Notes: generated from the letters alone by a model not told the origin. 24,517 nt of DNA from Acrasis kona (GCA_026419775.2 JAOPGA020000333.1:1-24517); one strand, 5' to 3'; counted from the stretch's first letter, positions 10,723 through 22,073 are shown. A program made the numbers and translations.

Positions 10723-11670
10723 TTATTTATTAAATCTGCTTCTTAGTACACGCTTTGCATTACTCTGATCAGTGTTCTTGATTGCATCAACCATTTCATT
10801 CATCCTGCGTGCCTGTGAAACATGCTCTCTTCTGGCGCGAATGTCTTTGATAAACTCATCCAATGAATCTCAACGCTGGTTAAAAGTTGTGGTTGGCGCA
10901 ATTTCCTCATCATCCAATGCAGTGCTTTGACGCGATGACCTTCTCCTTCTGACCATTGTGTGTGATTGTGGTGCGATGTCACATTCTGTCTCGTCTGTTG
11001 TCAAAGCTTCATCACAATCCGCAGCGTAGTGTGCTACTTCTATCGAATCCGCATCATCAGCTTCTTGCTCAACAGAGGATATTTCGCCACCAAGCACTTC
11101 CATCGTCTCTTCATCATCGCTAGGATCTTGCTCTCTAAAGAAAGTTCCGCTATCAATCCCTCCCATCGGCTCTTCATCATCATACTATGATCCTCAAACC
11201 CTCCCATCGGCTCTTGTGTATCATCAGGCGTCGAGTGTGATTCCTCGGCAGACAAAGTATCAGAGGTATCCCTGTTTGATGGCTCATTGTTGGATTGCTC
11301 AAAGGAGTTAAATGCAGTTTGTTGTGCCTTTCTTCTCCTTTTGTGGTTATCGGATGTTCCGTTAGGTCTGGTGTCATCTTCTTGAACAATCCCTCCTCTC
11401 GCTTTCGTCATTCTGCGAGTTGGCTTACGTCCTGATGTTGCATTGTTCATGATGGGCATCTTAATGTCAGGTTTTCTCACCAGGCGAGGGTTGTAGTGGT
11501 AATAAAGCCAGTTCAGAATCTCAAAAGCGTCGACGCTATCCGCACTTCTCTGGGTGGTTGTGGTGTATAGATGAAGNGCAATAGCGTACAAGTGTTTACA
11601 GGCCTTTCCTCCATGATAAGCATAATCGGCACAGTCACACATTTGGAGCGTACCATGCAAAGTGTAGGTG
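10723..11670 (-). pseudogene. Truncated C-terminal half of a second MULE protein (SWIM finger)
   Basis: The minus-strand coding part starts at the edge of the inverted repeat near 11671 and runs TYTLHGTLQ, then the SWIM finger CDCADYAYHGGKACKHLYAI (CxC...CxH), then NWLYYHYNPRLVRKPDIK and a long charged, disordered tail. No transposase core lies upstream on this strand, so the gene is 5'-truncated. The tail is damaged in two ways: a 17-bp direct repeat (11158-11174 and 11199-11215, period 41) has shifted the frame, and an in-frame TGA at about 10867-10870 precedes further conserved-looking coding sequence (DSLDEFIKDIRARREHVSQA) to 10723. The SWIM spacing differs from that of the neighbouring MULE genes, so it is a separate family member. 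Confidence 0.65.
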
Positions 11671-11704
11671 ATGTTAGGTAGATACTTTAACACATACATT
11701 GAAA
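11671..11704 (+). repeat. Left terminal inverted repeat (34 bp)
   Basis: It reads inward from ATGTTAGGTAGATACT and is the inverted partner of 22786-22819 with one mismatch. A match of this length over opposite strands 11 kb apart is very unlikely by chance in a window of this size. Confidence 0.65.
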
Positions 11705-11768
11705 TTGAATAAAACCACTTTTTTATAATATTAATGTTTAATTTTCTATTAATGATCAATATTGTCAC

Positions 11769-12625
11769 GAGTGCCTATGCGCTTCAACAAAAACTTTGAA
11801 TCTACCTGCTCCAAAAAGATAATGGTTACTTGAATGGGCTAAAGTATAAGGAAATTCTGAAAGAGGGTCTCAAATAATGTTGATGTGCAAATCGCTTGAC
11901 GGACTTGAGTTTAGCAGCAAGATATACTCACAACTAGTTAATAGCTAGCTAGACAGAGCCTGTCAGGTACAAGATATCAAAGTGGCATGTCAAAGCATCT
12001 CCGAGTCTTATGCCTGTTAGTCGACTATCTACAGCTGCAAAACAACCTAGCACATGGAAGGTTGGGTAACAACCAGTCCAGTCCTGCACTGCGGTGTTAA
12101 TATCTGTGACTATGATTGTCGAAATACATGCAAGTGTGTCGGATTACCATGTGTGACCATGTCTGCTGTATGTACTATCTTTATAATGACAAAGCATAGC
12201 CCAATATTGAGCTCTCATAATGGACACCGCTTTGTATAAATTCATATCACCTAGGTTTCCGTATGTTATTGATTTTGATACTCTATTTTTACTTACAGCT
12301 ATCTTTTACTCACATAAGGTTTCAGGATCTAACCTAGATTTAATTAAATTATGATCCAACGAATGTTATAAATAAAAAATATAAAAATGATCCTTAGTTA
12401 GATGAGAGGGTTGTTGTATAGTGCTGGTATTCATTTACATAATCTCGTGTTCATTATGACTTTGACATTTGTTATAATTTGTTAATGATGCTTTAAATTT
12501 AGTAATCAGAGTACACCTGACTGAACCAAAGGAACTCATACTTTGCGCTAAGTATGCTACATAGAACATACAGGTCACAGTCCCGCTAATTTGTAGTTGA
12601 TGTATAAGGTTGACATGTTAATAAA
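11769..12625. other. Left subterminal non-coding region
   Basis: About 860 bp between the left repeat and the first transposase gene. It probably contains the transposase promoter. A 61-codon Cys-containing frame at 12054-12239 has no supporting feature. No tandem array was recognised. Confidence 0.4.
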
Positions 12626-14690
12626 ATGCGCAACGAAAACACACTAAAGAACAACAGTAGCAAACTAGACCACATAAATGATGAGCCTTTAATTGATTAT
12701 AGTATTCTCTCAAGTTTAAGTCAGAGGAAAAATTGTAAAACCTCACTATGGAATTATGTTACGACAACAGAACACTTGAAGTACTATTGTGTACTGCATG
12801 AGGACTGCAACAGCATGGCAATTGAAGATGTGTTTGTCTTTCTAAAAGCAGAGTGGAGAGGAGAGTTAGCATTTAATAATCCAATATCGTACATTCCTTA
12901 CGCAAAGAGTGGATTTTATTTATTCACAACAAACGACCTCTCTGATCACACACGAAGAAAAGACAAATTTGGAACATGGTTAAACTATACATCCCGAAGG
13001 AGATTTGAGGATAACATAATCTATACTCCTTTTGTCAACCATAAACAGCATGCATTCAAAAGACACGAATACATTTTAACGCAGAAAGACAATAGAGGTT
13101 TGTTCCATGGCCTAATGTTCTACAGACGAGATGTTCCTCTTGTGTTATTGAAAACCATAACATCAACAAAAAAAAGATCAACACCGGGTGAAATGGAAAA
13201 CATAAAGTTGAATGTATCTAAAGGAAAGACTGCACGACAGATTTATGATGAAGGTCTTACTAGTACTAAATTTCAAGCTGAATGTCGGAAGCAGATTGAA
13301 AACATCAAGTACATACACAAAGACACTAAAAATGAGTCTTCACAAATTAGTAGGACAATGGCATTCTTTCCAGATATTGTTCAGGTTGCAGACACTATTG
13401 ACGATCAGTTTTCGTTGCTCTTCACCCAAGACAGTTTGGTTGCAATACAGTTCGCCAAATTATGGTTCTTTGATGGGACGTTCAATATTTGGCCAGGGTA
13501 TGTATCAGCTCTAGTATTTAAAAATCCTTTTGTTGATTCTAACGAGTTACAAGTAGGTTTCGTTTACTTCCATCAAGTAAGAATTTCATCTTATAGTTTA
13601 AACTAATTATGAAGACCAAATCAGAACAAGTGCATGTTCGCGTTCTGTGTTACATTGAGGAGAAGTTTAAAATTGTGATTAATGGGCATGCACTAATAAC
13701 CGATGGTGAAAAGGGTCCAATAAATGCATGGAAGCTCATGCATCCCCAAATCATCAGCCTTTTGTGTTGCAATCACTTCTTGGACAACATTAAATACAAA
13801 TTGAAGGAATTTAAATACCAAGATAAACAAATCGAGGAAGTAATAAAGACATTGAAAGGAGACTTCAAAGACAGCAGAAAAGGTCTGATTGATCTCAACT
13901 CCAGTGAAATCAAAAGCAAAATCAATGACTTCAAAAAGTACTGGAATCAATTACTTGGCTCCAAAAAATTTTCAGACTATTTCCAAAGATACAAGCTTGA
14001 TTCTCTCCTAACTTCTGTGTGTCAAAATGCACGTGAAAATGCTGGGGTAGTTGATGGTCAGCGAATTACAACAAACTTGGTTGAGCTAATCAAAGCAGAT
14101 TTAGGAGATGATAGATCGAGATTGATGCACGATGTAGTGCTCTTTTTTGTCGAATTTTTCTCCACCAATTCTACTCAACATACATTAAGCAAAATCGAGC
14201 ATGCTTCTTGAAGCGTCTGTTATCAAATGAAGAGCACCTTATGCTGACAGATCTAAAAAATTTGCCAAAAAGGACATCATTATTATTGAACTGTAAGCTG
14301 AAAAACTATGGAGAAGATCGTTTGATTTATTCAAAGAGGGAATTTAATTTCCCGTTAGCTATCACCTGTGGAATTACCTACCTGGAAGCTGAAATGCTTG
14401 AGAAATCTGCACTCAACATTGTGGATCGCAAACATGTACAAAAAAGTCATGAAGGCCTACATTACAAAGTGATACATCAAGAGGTTGATGAAAATCATTT
14501 TACAGTTAGGTATTATGCAGAAGACCACTCGCATCTCACTTGTGATTGTGAACATTTTAATGCATTCAAGTTATGTGTTCATGTTGTCGCTGTGATTGAT
14601 TTCAGCAATTACTATGGATACCTACGACGATATAAATCAATCCGTCCGACCAGTGGTCAAATATGGAGTATATTGAATAAAATAAAATAA
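12626..14690 (+). CDS. MULE-type transposase with SWIM finger, copy 1
   Basis: DNA transposase. Exon 12626-13576, a 38-nt intron (13577-13614, GTAAGA...GAAG with an ACTAAT branch site), then exon 13615 onward. The catalytic core keeps FFDGTF (Asp about residue 283), ITDGEKGPINAW (Asp about 347) and the CxxH block LLCCNHF (His about 371). The SWIM finger is CDCEHFNAFKLCVH. It is paralogous to 17456-19633, with roughly 60% identity by eye over the last 85 shared residues, and the intron lies at the identical place (HQ/TKSEQVH against HE/SNSEQVH). One break: near 14200-14212 the frame shifts by one base relative to the paralogue (HAS then LKRLLSNEE). A 41-nt intron from 14173 would also restore frame but would remove residues the paralogue keeps. 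The protein ends about 70 residues earlier than the paralogue. It is therefore probably a recently damaged active transposase. Confidence 0.8.
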
Positions 14691-15012
14691 AATATTTATT
14701 ATTGATTCTTATCCGGTCCTGTGTTAAATCTCTTCCAATGTGATGATCATGGTTTGAAGACAAACCTTCTTACCAGATTCTAATAAATTTTGTAAATTAA
14801 TTGTGTTTGGAGAAAATGAGATGCTGACACCTCTGGCCTTAGTCTGCTACGAATGGCGAATATTGCAAACGTGAACAACTCAGCCCAATCTCCTGGTAAG
14901 GGTGTTGTAGATATGATCTTAAAGCTGCTACGAATGGCGTTTTAAGTAGTACCTATAGCGGAGCCTCTTCCTGCTCTTCGAATGCGATTCAACAATATTT
15001 TTTGTAAGAAAC
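14691..15012. promoter_or_regulatory. Dioxygenase upstream region with a 15-bp direct repeat
   Basis: CTGCTACGAATGGCG occurs at 14844-14858 and again at 14925-14939, 81 bp apart, in the 322 bp between copy-1 transposase and the dioxygenase start. It could be a transcription-factor or transposase-binding site. No TATA box is obvious. Confidence 0.4.
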
Positions 15013-16881
15013 ATGACTGGAGGTGGATTTTATACTAGCGGCGGTCAAGCAATAGACAGAGCGGAGTACGCACAACTCTTGAAAGAGTATCAAGCGAACC
15101 CAAATGCACTTCGCCCTAGAACAGTGCAAACATATTCTCAGGTGAGCAGTGTGTGTGAAATTACTAACTTTTTTAAGAGGTATCAAACAGCACTAGAGCG
15201 TAGAGAGACGGAGAATAATGAAGTATCATCAGAAAATTCAACTGCGATCAGTAAAAATTCGCCTCATGAAGATAGTTATAAGCCAATTAACTTCCAATCC
15301 ATTTCGCAGGACGATTGTTTAGCTACAGAGCAAGCGATATTTTCGTTAAAAAGCAAGCTAAACTCCAGGGACCACAACTGCGATAACAACAATTGCGATA
15401 ACTCTGAGAAAGATGCCGATGAACATGAATCTTTCAAATTGAAGTCGAACGTAAGAAACTCTTTTGCAATCAATTAATAGTTCTAGATTGTTGACAATTT
15501 GTATTATCCCCTCTTAGATCAAATTGAAAAAGCCCAACACAAAGAGAATTTGCAGATGGATCTTTTAACTTATCACACAGAGTTTGTGAATTTTATGAAA
15601 GAAAACCCGCTTACCAAAGAGCAGCAAAGAGTGATTGATTGGTATAAGAGTCATCATGGTAGTGAGCTGCTTAACCAAAACGACGAACGTGGTAGCAGGT
15701 TTTGGAAATCGAAGTCAGAACTAACAAAAACGAAAGAAGATAGAGCGAAAGATAAGAATTACCCAGAATCCTCACGATTTCACAAAAAGCAGTCAAACTT
15801 TACTTCAAAAACGTTGAGCTCGTCCACAATTCGCGTCTACCACAAAATCAAAAAGACGGATTTAATTACCGGCACACAAAATCAATTCCAAAAAAGAATG
15901 GAACCATTCGTCGGAACAGTATTCGAGGATTATATGGCGCAGGAGCTCGAATTAATCGAATCAAAAGAAGCAATACAAATTGGTTTGGATGCTGATCTTG
16001 ACGTTTTATACATTATGATTCCAGATTTTATGAGTGAGAAGGCCATCAAGATGATATCGTATGCGATACTGGAGTTGTTCAATACATTCCCAAATCAAAA
16101 AGTTAGTGCAAAAGACGAGAGGCACAAGGAAGAGGAAGATGTGTCAGTGTACCATCTTATGGATTGGGTTCCCGAGGGCAAACAGCATGATGCCTGCGCT
16201 AGTAGACAGATACTAGCTAATGGAAAAGTTTTTGCTGTCGAGAGCATCATTCGATTGTCCACCGCTTTAAAGGTGTTCCGTCAAGTCACGTCCGCCTATT
16301 TTGAGAATATCGACAACTCTATGTGGAAGACGTATCGGGATGTGGCTGGCAGGTGCACAGAGGCATACGGTCGATTAATGAAATCATCACTGGATGATGC
16401 GTTCCTTGGTCTTGCTATCAATAATGGACGCGTTAAAAATCATAGGGATTGGAATGATATCCAGGGCGGCCTCTCTGTTCTTGCATCATACGGTTGTTTT
16501 GAAGGTGGGGAATTATGCCTGCCACAAATAGGAGTAAAATTCTTGTACAAGCCTGGTGAGGTAATATTTATAAGCTCTCAAGCGGTTGAACATTTTATCG
16601 CACCGTATACTGGATTCCGGATTGGAACTGTCCATTGTAGTCATAACTCTCGTCGTGTATTAGCTGAGAAAGCCAGGGCTTTAGAGTCTGAGTTGGACAT
16701 GCTTGCAAAAACAGATGTTGGTTTGTTATTTGAACGATTAAATGAGCTGTGTGAGGAGGAAGAAGAATATCGAAAAGAATTGGCNCGGAAGAGAGAAACA
16801 AACGCGAAGAAAGCAGAGGCCAAGAAACGCGCTAACGAAAACAATCATACGCCAAAGAAGAAGGCGAAAAGATCTAAATAA
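15013..16881 (+). CDS. 2-oxoglutarate/Fe(II) dioxygenase, TET/JBP-related type
   Basis: Exons 15013-15141, 15178-15450 and 15487-16881 give a 598-residue protein. Introns are 36 nt each: GTGAGC with a perfect TACTAAC branch site, and GTAAGA...TTCTAG. The C-terminal domain is a double-stranded beta-helix oxygenase. It has Fe ligands in NHRDWND (His 453, Asp 455), the turn GCFEGGELCLPQIGVKFLY, then YKPGEVIFIS, a distal His in QAVEHF (503), and Arg 512 in GFRIG as the probable 2OG-binding residue. The run from His-x-Asp through F-x-G-G-E-L-x-L-P to P-G-x-V and V-E-H is the pattern of the fungal-type 2OGFeDO family related to TET and JBP. Those proteins oxidise 5-methylcytosine or thymine in DNA, and in fungi they travel with KDZ transposons. 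The N-terminal 250 residues are Ser/Asn-rich and lack a known domain; the C-terminus is Lys-rich, fit for nuclear import or DNA contact. One N lies at 16785. Substrate is inferred; a prolyl hydroxylase or AlkB-like role cannot be excluded. Confidence 0.75.
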
Positions 16882-17455
16882 ATTATAACAACATTGACTA
16901 CACAGATAATTAATTTCTTCGAGACAACCCCACAAACAAGTACAGGTGTCCTCTTACATATTAACTTGTTCAGATTGTTGTAATCAAAGTCTACAATGAA
17001 CATATTACTGCTCAAAGATTGTATGGTTGAGGCAACAACCCTTGAACGATGTAGTTACGATTGATATGATACTATACATGCTAATCCTTAACATTTTTAA
17101 TCTAAAAGCGGCAAGCATTATTCATGACAACCGCATGTANAGGTGGAAACTAACAACCTGTTACCCAAGCGGCGTTGATGGTGGACATAATTACCTTGTT
17201 ATTATTAGTCTCTTTAACATTTAAAAGGTATCCTTGAAATCATTTAAATAAATAGAAGTACCAGAAGGAGCAAAGAGCAGAGATAAGATAACCTACCCAC
17301 AAAGGAATTACAACTCAGCACGTGTTTGAGATGAAAAAGTTTTGTAAGACCTTGAATGCAAAAGTTGTTGATAAGTCACTCAAACGTGCGGGGATTAAAT
17401 GCTGTAACCAACATTCAGTATTAAAATGCTGTCTATTGTTCACCTCTAAATAAAA
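16882..17455. other. Gene-free stretch upstream of copy-2 transposase
   Basis: AT-rich, with one N at 17140. It presumably contains the promoter of the downstream gene. It shows no similarity by eye to the region upstream of copy 1, and no gene is recognised. Confidence 0.4.
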
Positions 17456-19633
17456 ATGGATTGTATTACAAAAGAGCCTTTTATTGACTACACTGCTGTT
17501 GATGATATCAACAAACGTTTTGAAATATTAGATACAGTGCTGTGGAAGTATACAACAAAAACATTATACTCAGAGTATTACTGCGCACTTCATGAGAAGT
17601 GCACAGGTATCTCTATTCAGGATGCATTGACATTTCTAACAACTTGTTGGGATGAATCTTTAATTCTCAACGATTCAATGCAATATATCCCCTATGGTCG
17701 AATAGGCTTTTATTTATTCACAACGAAAACCCCTACAAATTTCTTGAGCAGGCGTGATGGCTTTGGCAGTTGGTTGGAGTTCTCCGCAATAAATTATGAT
17801 CAGATATTGCAGACATCATTTGTACACAAAAACCAACAGGGATTTCATCGCATTGAGTATGTTCTACTTCATCGAATGTCAGGCATGCATCGTGGACTTG
17901 TGTTGTATAAGCGAAGCGTGTTGTTACTATTGCTCAAGACCATCACTTCCCCTATTACACAAAGAAAACCAAAACCAGACCATGTTATTGAAGGTACCCA
18001 CGCCACTACTTGAATTAATCATTGGTAGATGTAGCATTAGATCAAAGAAGCATAGAGCAGGACTTAAAAGATTGTGAATTGAATCAAATCAGTCGGACCT
18101 CTGCCTTCTTCTCAGATGTTGTTCGGGTTACAAGCCTGATCAAAAGCACATTTATACTTTTTTTTACATTAGATTGTTTATTGGTAATCAACTCCGCGCC
18201 AATGTGGTACATTCGCACCTTGGATCACAAATTGGGCCACATCACGTGTCTTGCATTTAAAAATCCATTTACCAGAGACAACAAAATACAGGTTGGATTT
18301 GTTTACATTCACGAGGTAAGCTCACTAGATTAGTTCTTCTAAGTTTCAGTCAAACTCAGAGCAAGTCCACATTAGAGCTATTTCATATATAAAAGAAAAC
18401 CATAAAATCAGTATAAAAAAACATGCTTTAGTTAGTGATGGAGAAGAGGCACCAATATTAGCCTGGAAAAGAGTGTTCCCATCAATACCAATCGTTTTGT
18501 GTGTTAACAACTTTGTAGAGAGTGTAAAAAGGAAAATCGAAGAATTGTACCCTATGCACAATGTTGATGATATAGTTTCTACAATTGAAGGTACGGATGA
18601 GTCTGCTGGACTAATTGATATGGATAGGGATGAGATTGAACAAAATCTTGCTTGTTATGAACAATATTGGAATGAGGTTCTTGGGTCAGAGGACTTTACA
18701 AATTATTTTCGGAGTCGGAAACTCCACTCTCTCATCAACACATATTGCAAAGATGACAACAGACAGGAATCGTCTATAAATGACATGAGAGTGAGGACTA
18801 GCCTTGTAGAGCCTCTTGAAAAGATATTTGGGAGGGATCTATTTAACATTCAATGTCTGCACGAAGTAGTTACCTGCTTTATAGAATGTTTATCGTTGCA
18901 ATCTTCCGTATTTTATGATGCGCACATCGACGACAGGAGTCTCAAGAAAGCAATACCAAAAAGAACCAAACAAAAACTTTTAAATGTGGATAACCTCCCA
19001 AAACGGACTCGTCTGATACTAATTCAAGACTTGGAGAATGCTTTATATTCAACAAGAGAATTGGGATTTCCACTTGCCGATACCTGCGAAATAACAGATT
19101 TAGAAGCGGAGATGCTTGAGAGATGCGCACTCAACATTGTGGATCGTGGACATATTCAGCATAGCAAGAATGGTCCCTATTATAAGGTAATCTATCAAGA
19201 AGAGGGTACAAGGCCTAAAATAGTTCGTTACACTACAAGAGACCATTTGGACCTCATTTGTAATTGTGACCATTTCAAGGCATTCAAGTTATGTGTTCAC
19301 GTGGTGGCTGTTGTGGACCACACCAAACATTATGGATACCTTCGAAAATATAAATCAATTCGACCGACTAGTGATCAGATCTGGGATGTAGTAAACAGAA
19401 AGTCAAGGACCACCACCGGACGAAAGAAAAATGAAAGTAAATATGGTCGTCACAAATTTGGCCCACGATTAAATATTACGGACATGAAAAAGTCTATGGT
19501 TGATTATGTCAACTCAAGGCATCCAATTAGCGGTATCACATTTGAGTCTGATAGTGAGAGTTCTAGCAGCAGTCATAATGCCGATGACAGTAACAGTTGT
19601 GGCAGCAGTGATAGTGAGGATGAAAGTATATAA
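17456..19633 (+). CDS. MULE/SWIM transposase paralogue, copy 2, full frame but altered catalytic core
   Basis: Exons 17456-17993, 18029-18315 and 18350-19633 give an uninterrupted 702-residue frame. Introns are 35 nt (GTACCC...TAG) and 34 nt (GTAAGC...TTTCAG), the second at the same site as the copy-1 intron. The N-terminal block (LWKYTTKTLYSEYYCALHEK, IPYGRIGFYLFTT) and the SWIM finger (CNCDHFKAFKLCVH) follow copy 1 closely. The core differs. FFDGTF of copy 1 corresponds to WYIRTLDHK here, so the first catalytic Asp is lost or displaced by about four residues. CCNHF has become CVNNF, losing the His; the second Asp (VSDGEEAP) stays. A further C-terminal tail of about 70 residues is Ser/Asp-rich (ESSSSSHNADDSN). 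A long intact frame with a changed active site suggests a regulator, a DNA-binding partner or a domesticated copy; recent inactivation is the alternative. Confidence 0.75.
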
Positions 19634-19654
19634 TAAAAATTATACTTCTCAAAA

Positions 19655-22073
19655 TTAGTTCTTCTGTTTTTTATTTTTTTCTTTTTCTCTGTGCTCATCC
19701 TCATCATCACCTGATTCAAACTCTATTGTCGATGATTTGCGCTTCCTTAAATTCCTTTCAATGAAGCTTGTATCATCCATTTGGTTTTGTTTTGAACCAG
19801 TCTTTCGAGGAAAAGTAGGCGGGGGTTTCAGTCCACTATGGATTTTAGCATACGTTTTCTTTTCAGAAGTGGGTTGGTTTGGTGTGGACTGTAATTTCCC
19901 TCTTCTCGACTTAATTTGAGTTTGATGTGGTGGGGTTTGTGGTGGTGGGGTTTGAGGTGGTGGGGATTGTGGTGGCTTGTGCATGTTAAAGTACAAATTG
20001 CAGTCCTCAATCATTAATTTAACGGCTTCATCAACAGCTTCGTCAGGATATTTAATTGACACCGAGTGTTCTTTAAAGTCAACTGCACTCTGATCAATCA
20101 AATGTTTCACAATTGCAGCATTTATCAACGTTCTTGGACCACATGATGTTGCATCAGGTTGGGAGCAAACATTGATTTTATGGCAACAGATTTCAAAACC
20201 GCCCTCTCCATTAGTCTCCAAGTCGTACCTCTGCTTGCAATATCTTACGACGCGCTGAAGATTGGACAAGGCAGCCAAATCAATTGAATTAATTGCATAC
20301 AAATGTATACATTTCTTAGACTTGTTTGCTTCAGCTAAGACCAATGAATAGTGATTGGGCGTCATTACAAAGAACATGATTCGATCAAATTGTATTGACC
20401 CATCCTTATCTGGAGTGAATAAGCGTAGGAGTTGAATGTCAGGGAACTGTGGTGTAATGTTTTCCCTAATGAATTTGTTGCAATTATTTACATTAAATAC
20501 AAGGGTCTATCAAAGTTACGAAAGGCAATAAAAGAAACTCACTTTTGATTTAATCTGCCATGCTGACGGGAACCAAATTTCTGCTATTCCATTGAAGATT
20601 CCACATCCCATGCATTTATCCACACTGATTGAGGACATTTCTTCAGTCTTCAACTTGAGCGGTCCAACTTCATCTACTTTAACAGGCACTCCATCATCTT
20701 CCACAGTATTTGGCACCTGTCTATCACTCTTGTCTTTATGCCTCTTTAATAATGTTTTCGACCCCACAAATGATTTATTTTGATCCTTTAAAATCTTGAT
20801 TATATCATTGATTTCATACTCAAGATTAAGCTTAGGAAGGTTTTGAGTGTCCTCAAATGTGAAAGGTACATCTTAAAATATGTAAATACAACGCAAGAAT
20901 TATAAACTTACCGGCATCTATTTTCGAAGGTTTGGTAGGAGATGGTGGAGTGGGTGTTTCTGCTTTTTGTGGTTGATTACAATTTGACCATATCGGCTTG
21001 TAAAGTCTGCCATCATCAGAGTCCTCTTCAAGAATTTTGATCATCATAGGCATGTGATCAATTAAACGTTTTGTCGGCAGAGAAAGATTCAACACATAAG
21101 GATATTTTACAGCAAATTCATATAAGTGAATTTTTCTGTAAAACGTACGACTAGAGCAGCCTGCAATCGTATGTTGGAGCTCATTGAGTTTGAGAGCTCC
21201 TAAATCACTTTCACCCAAATCCAACGCCTTTTTAGCTTGAGGGCTAACAAATTTAATGTCGTTCTTCTCAATGTAGTCTTGATAGCATTTTCTCCATGAA
21301 TGGAAGAACGAAATTGTAGCCTTGAGCTTGCTGCTGGCTATAGGATTTGGGTCTGACAAATCTTTGGATGAACCAATGTTTTTGATAGCATTGTAGTATG
21401 CACCAATCATTATGTCAGATTGAAGATTGCATTTGCTGGCGACTTGGTGTTGGGCACATATAGTGATGTATCCATAGGCTAAAATATCATAACTGCTGTC
21501 GTTTGACTCTATTGTGCTTATTTTTGATAGTAAATCTTTGGCATTATAAGCATCAGCAGTACATTTTTGAACTGGCGCGGTAATTTGAGTCTGCAGTATT
21601 TTTATAGCCTCCTGTCTTTCGTCGATGTGGTTGTCTCCTTCTCCAGAGTTGCTGTCTTTCTCTGCCTCGTCCTCTTTCTTGGCTCCATCCTCATCGTTGT
21701 TGTTCTCCTCCTCCTCTTCTGTAATCTTTGTAGATTTTTTCTTCGAAGATTTCTTTTCAAGATTTTGAATGTAATCTACAAAAGAGAAAACACCGTTTCC
21801 AATTTTCTCATCGCAGTCACCAAGTTTTCGAAGCTCACTTATCGCAGTTGTATCTTCATCATCAATTGCACAGTATGCTCCCTGAAGCATAACTTTGCTT
21901 ATCCTGTCGAGATCTTTTTTACTTGTGCGGTTTACAAGATATGATACAACAACCTCTGTTGAGCTGGGCCCGCATTCTTCTGTTACTTTTGTAAGTACGG
22001 CAGTGATTGTTTTGGAAAGCATAGAAATACTATCTTTCTTTGATTGGATAGATGTCTTGTTAACGGTTGCCAT
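19655..22073 (-). CDS. Large protein with C-terminal Ulp1/SENP-like C48 cysteine protease
   Basis: Exons 22073-20912, 20871-20543 and 20506-19655 (introns of 40 and 36 nt, both phase-consistent GT-AG) give 780 residues. The C-terminal third has the Ulp1 signature: catalytic His in TPNHYSLVLAE (549), Asn/Asp in HLYAINSID (570/573), the oxyanion Gln in CSQPDATSCG (613) and nucleophile Cys 619. Such enzymes remove SUMO or related modifiers. The first 500 residues are unknown: an alpha-helical head (KDSISMLSKTITAVLTKV), an acidic Lys/Glu spacer (EEEEENNNDEDGAKKEDEAE), and a conserved-looking helical middle. After the protease comes a Pro repeat (PPPQTPPPQTPP, tandem 15-bp units at 19926-19978) and a basic tail. 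It converges on copy-2 transposase with 21 bp between stops. Plant MULEs and several other DNA-transposon groups are known to carry Ulp1-like proteases, which supports a mobile origin. Confidence 0.75.

Noticed and set aside
12054-12239. Small Cys-containing open frame as a possible peptide toxin or zinc finger
   Set aside because: No signal peptide, irregular Cys spacing, no splice or promoter support; length is ordinary for chance.
8427-22073. Polinton or other virus-like element because of the cysteine protease
   Set aside because: No polymerase, integrase, packaging ATPase or capsid genes; the protease pattern fits Ulp1/C48 beside MULE transposases.
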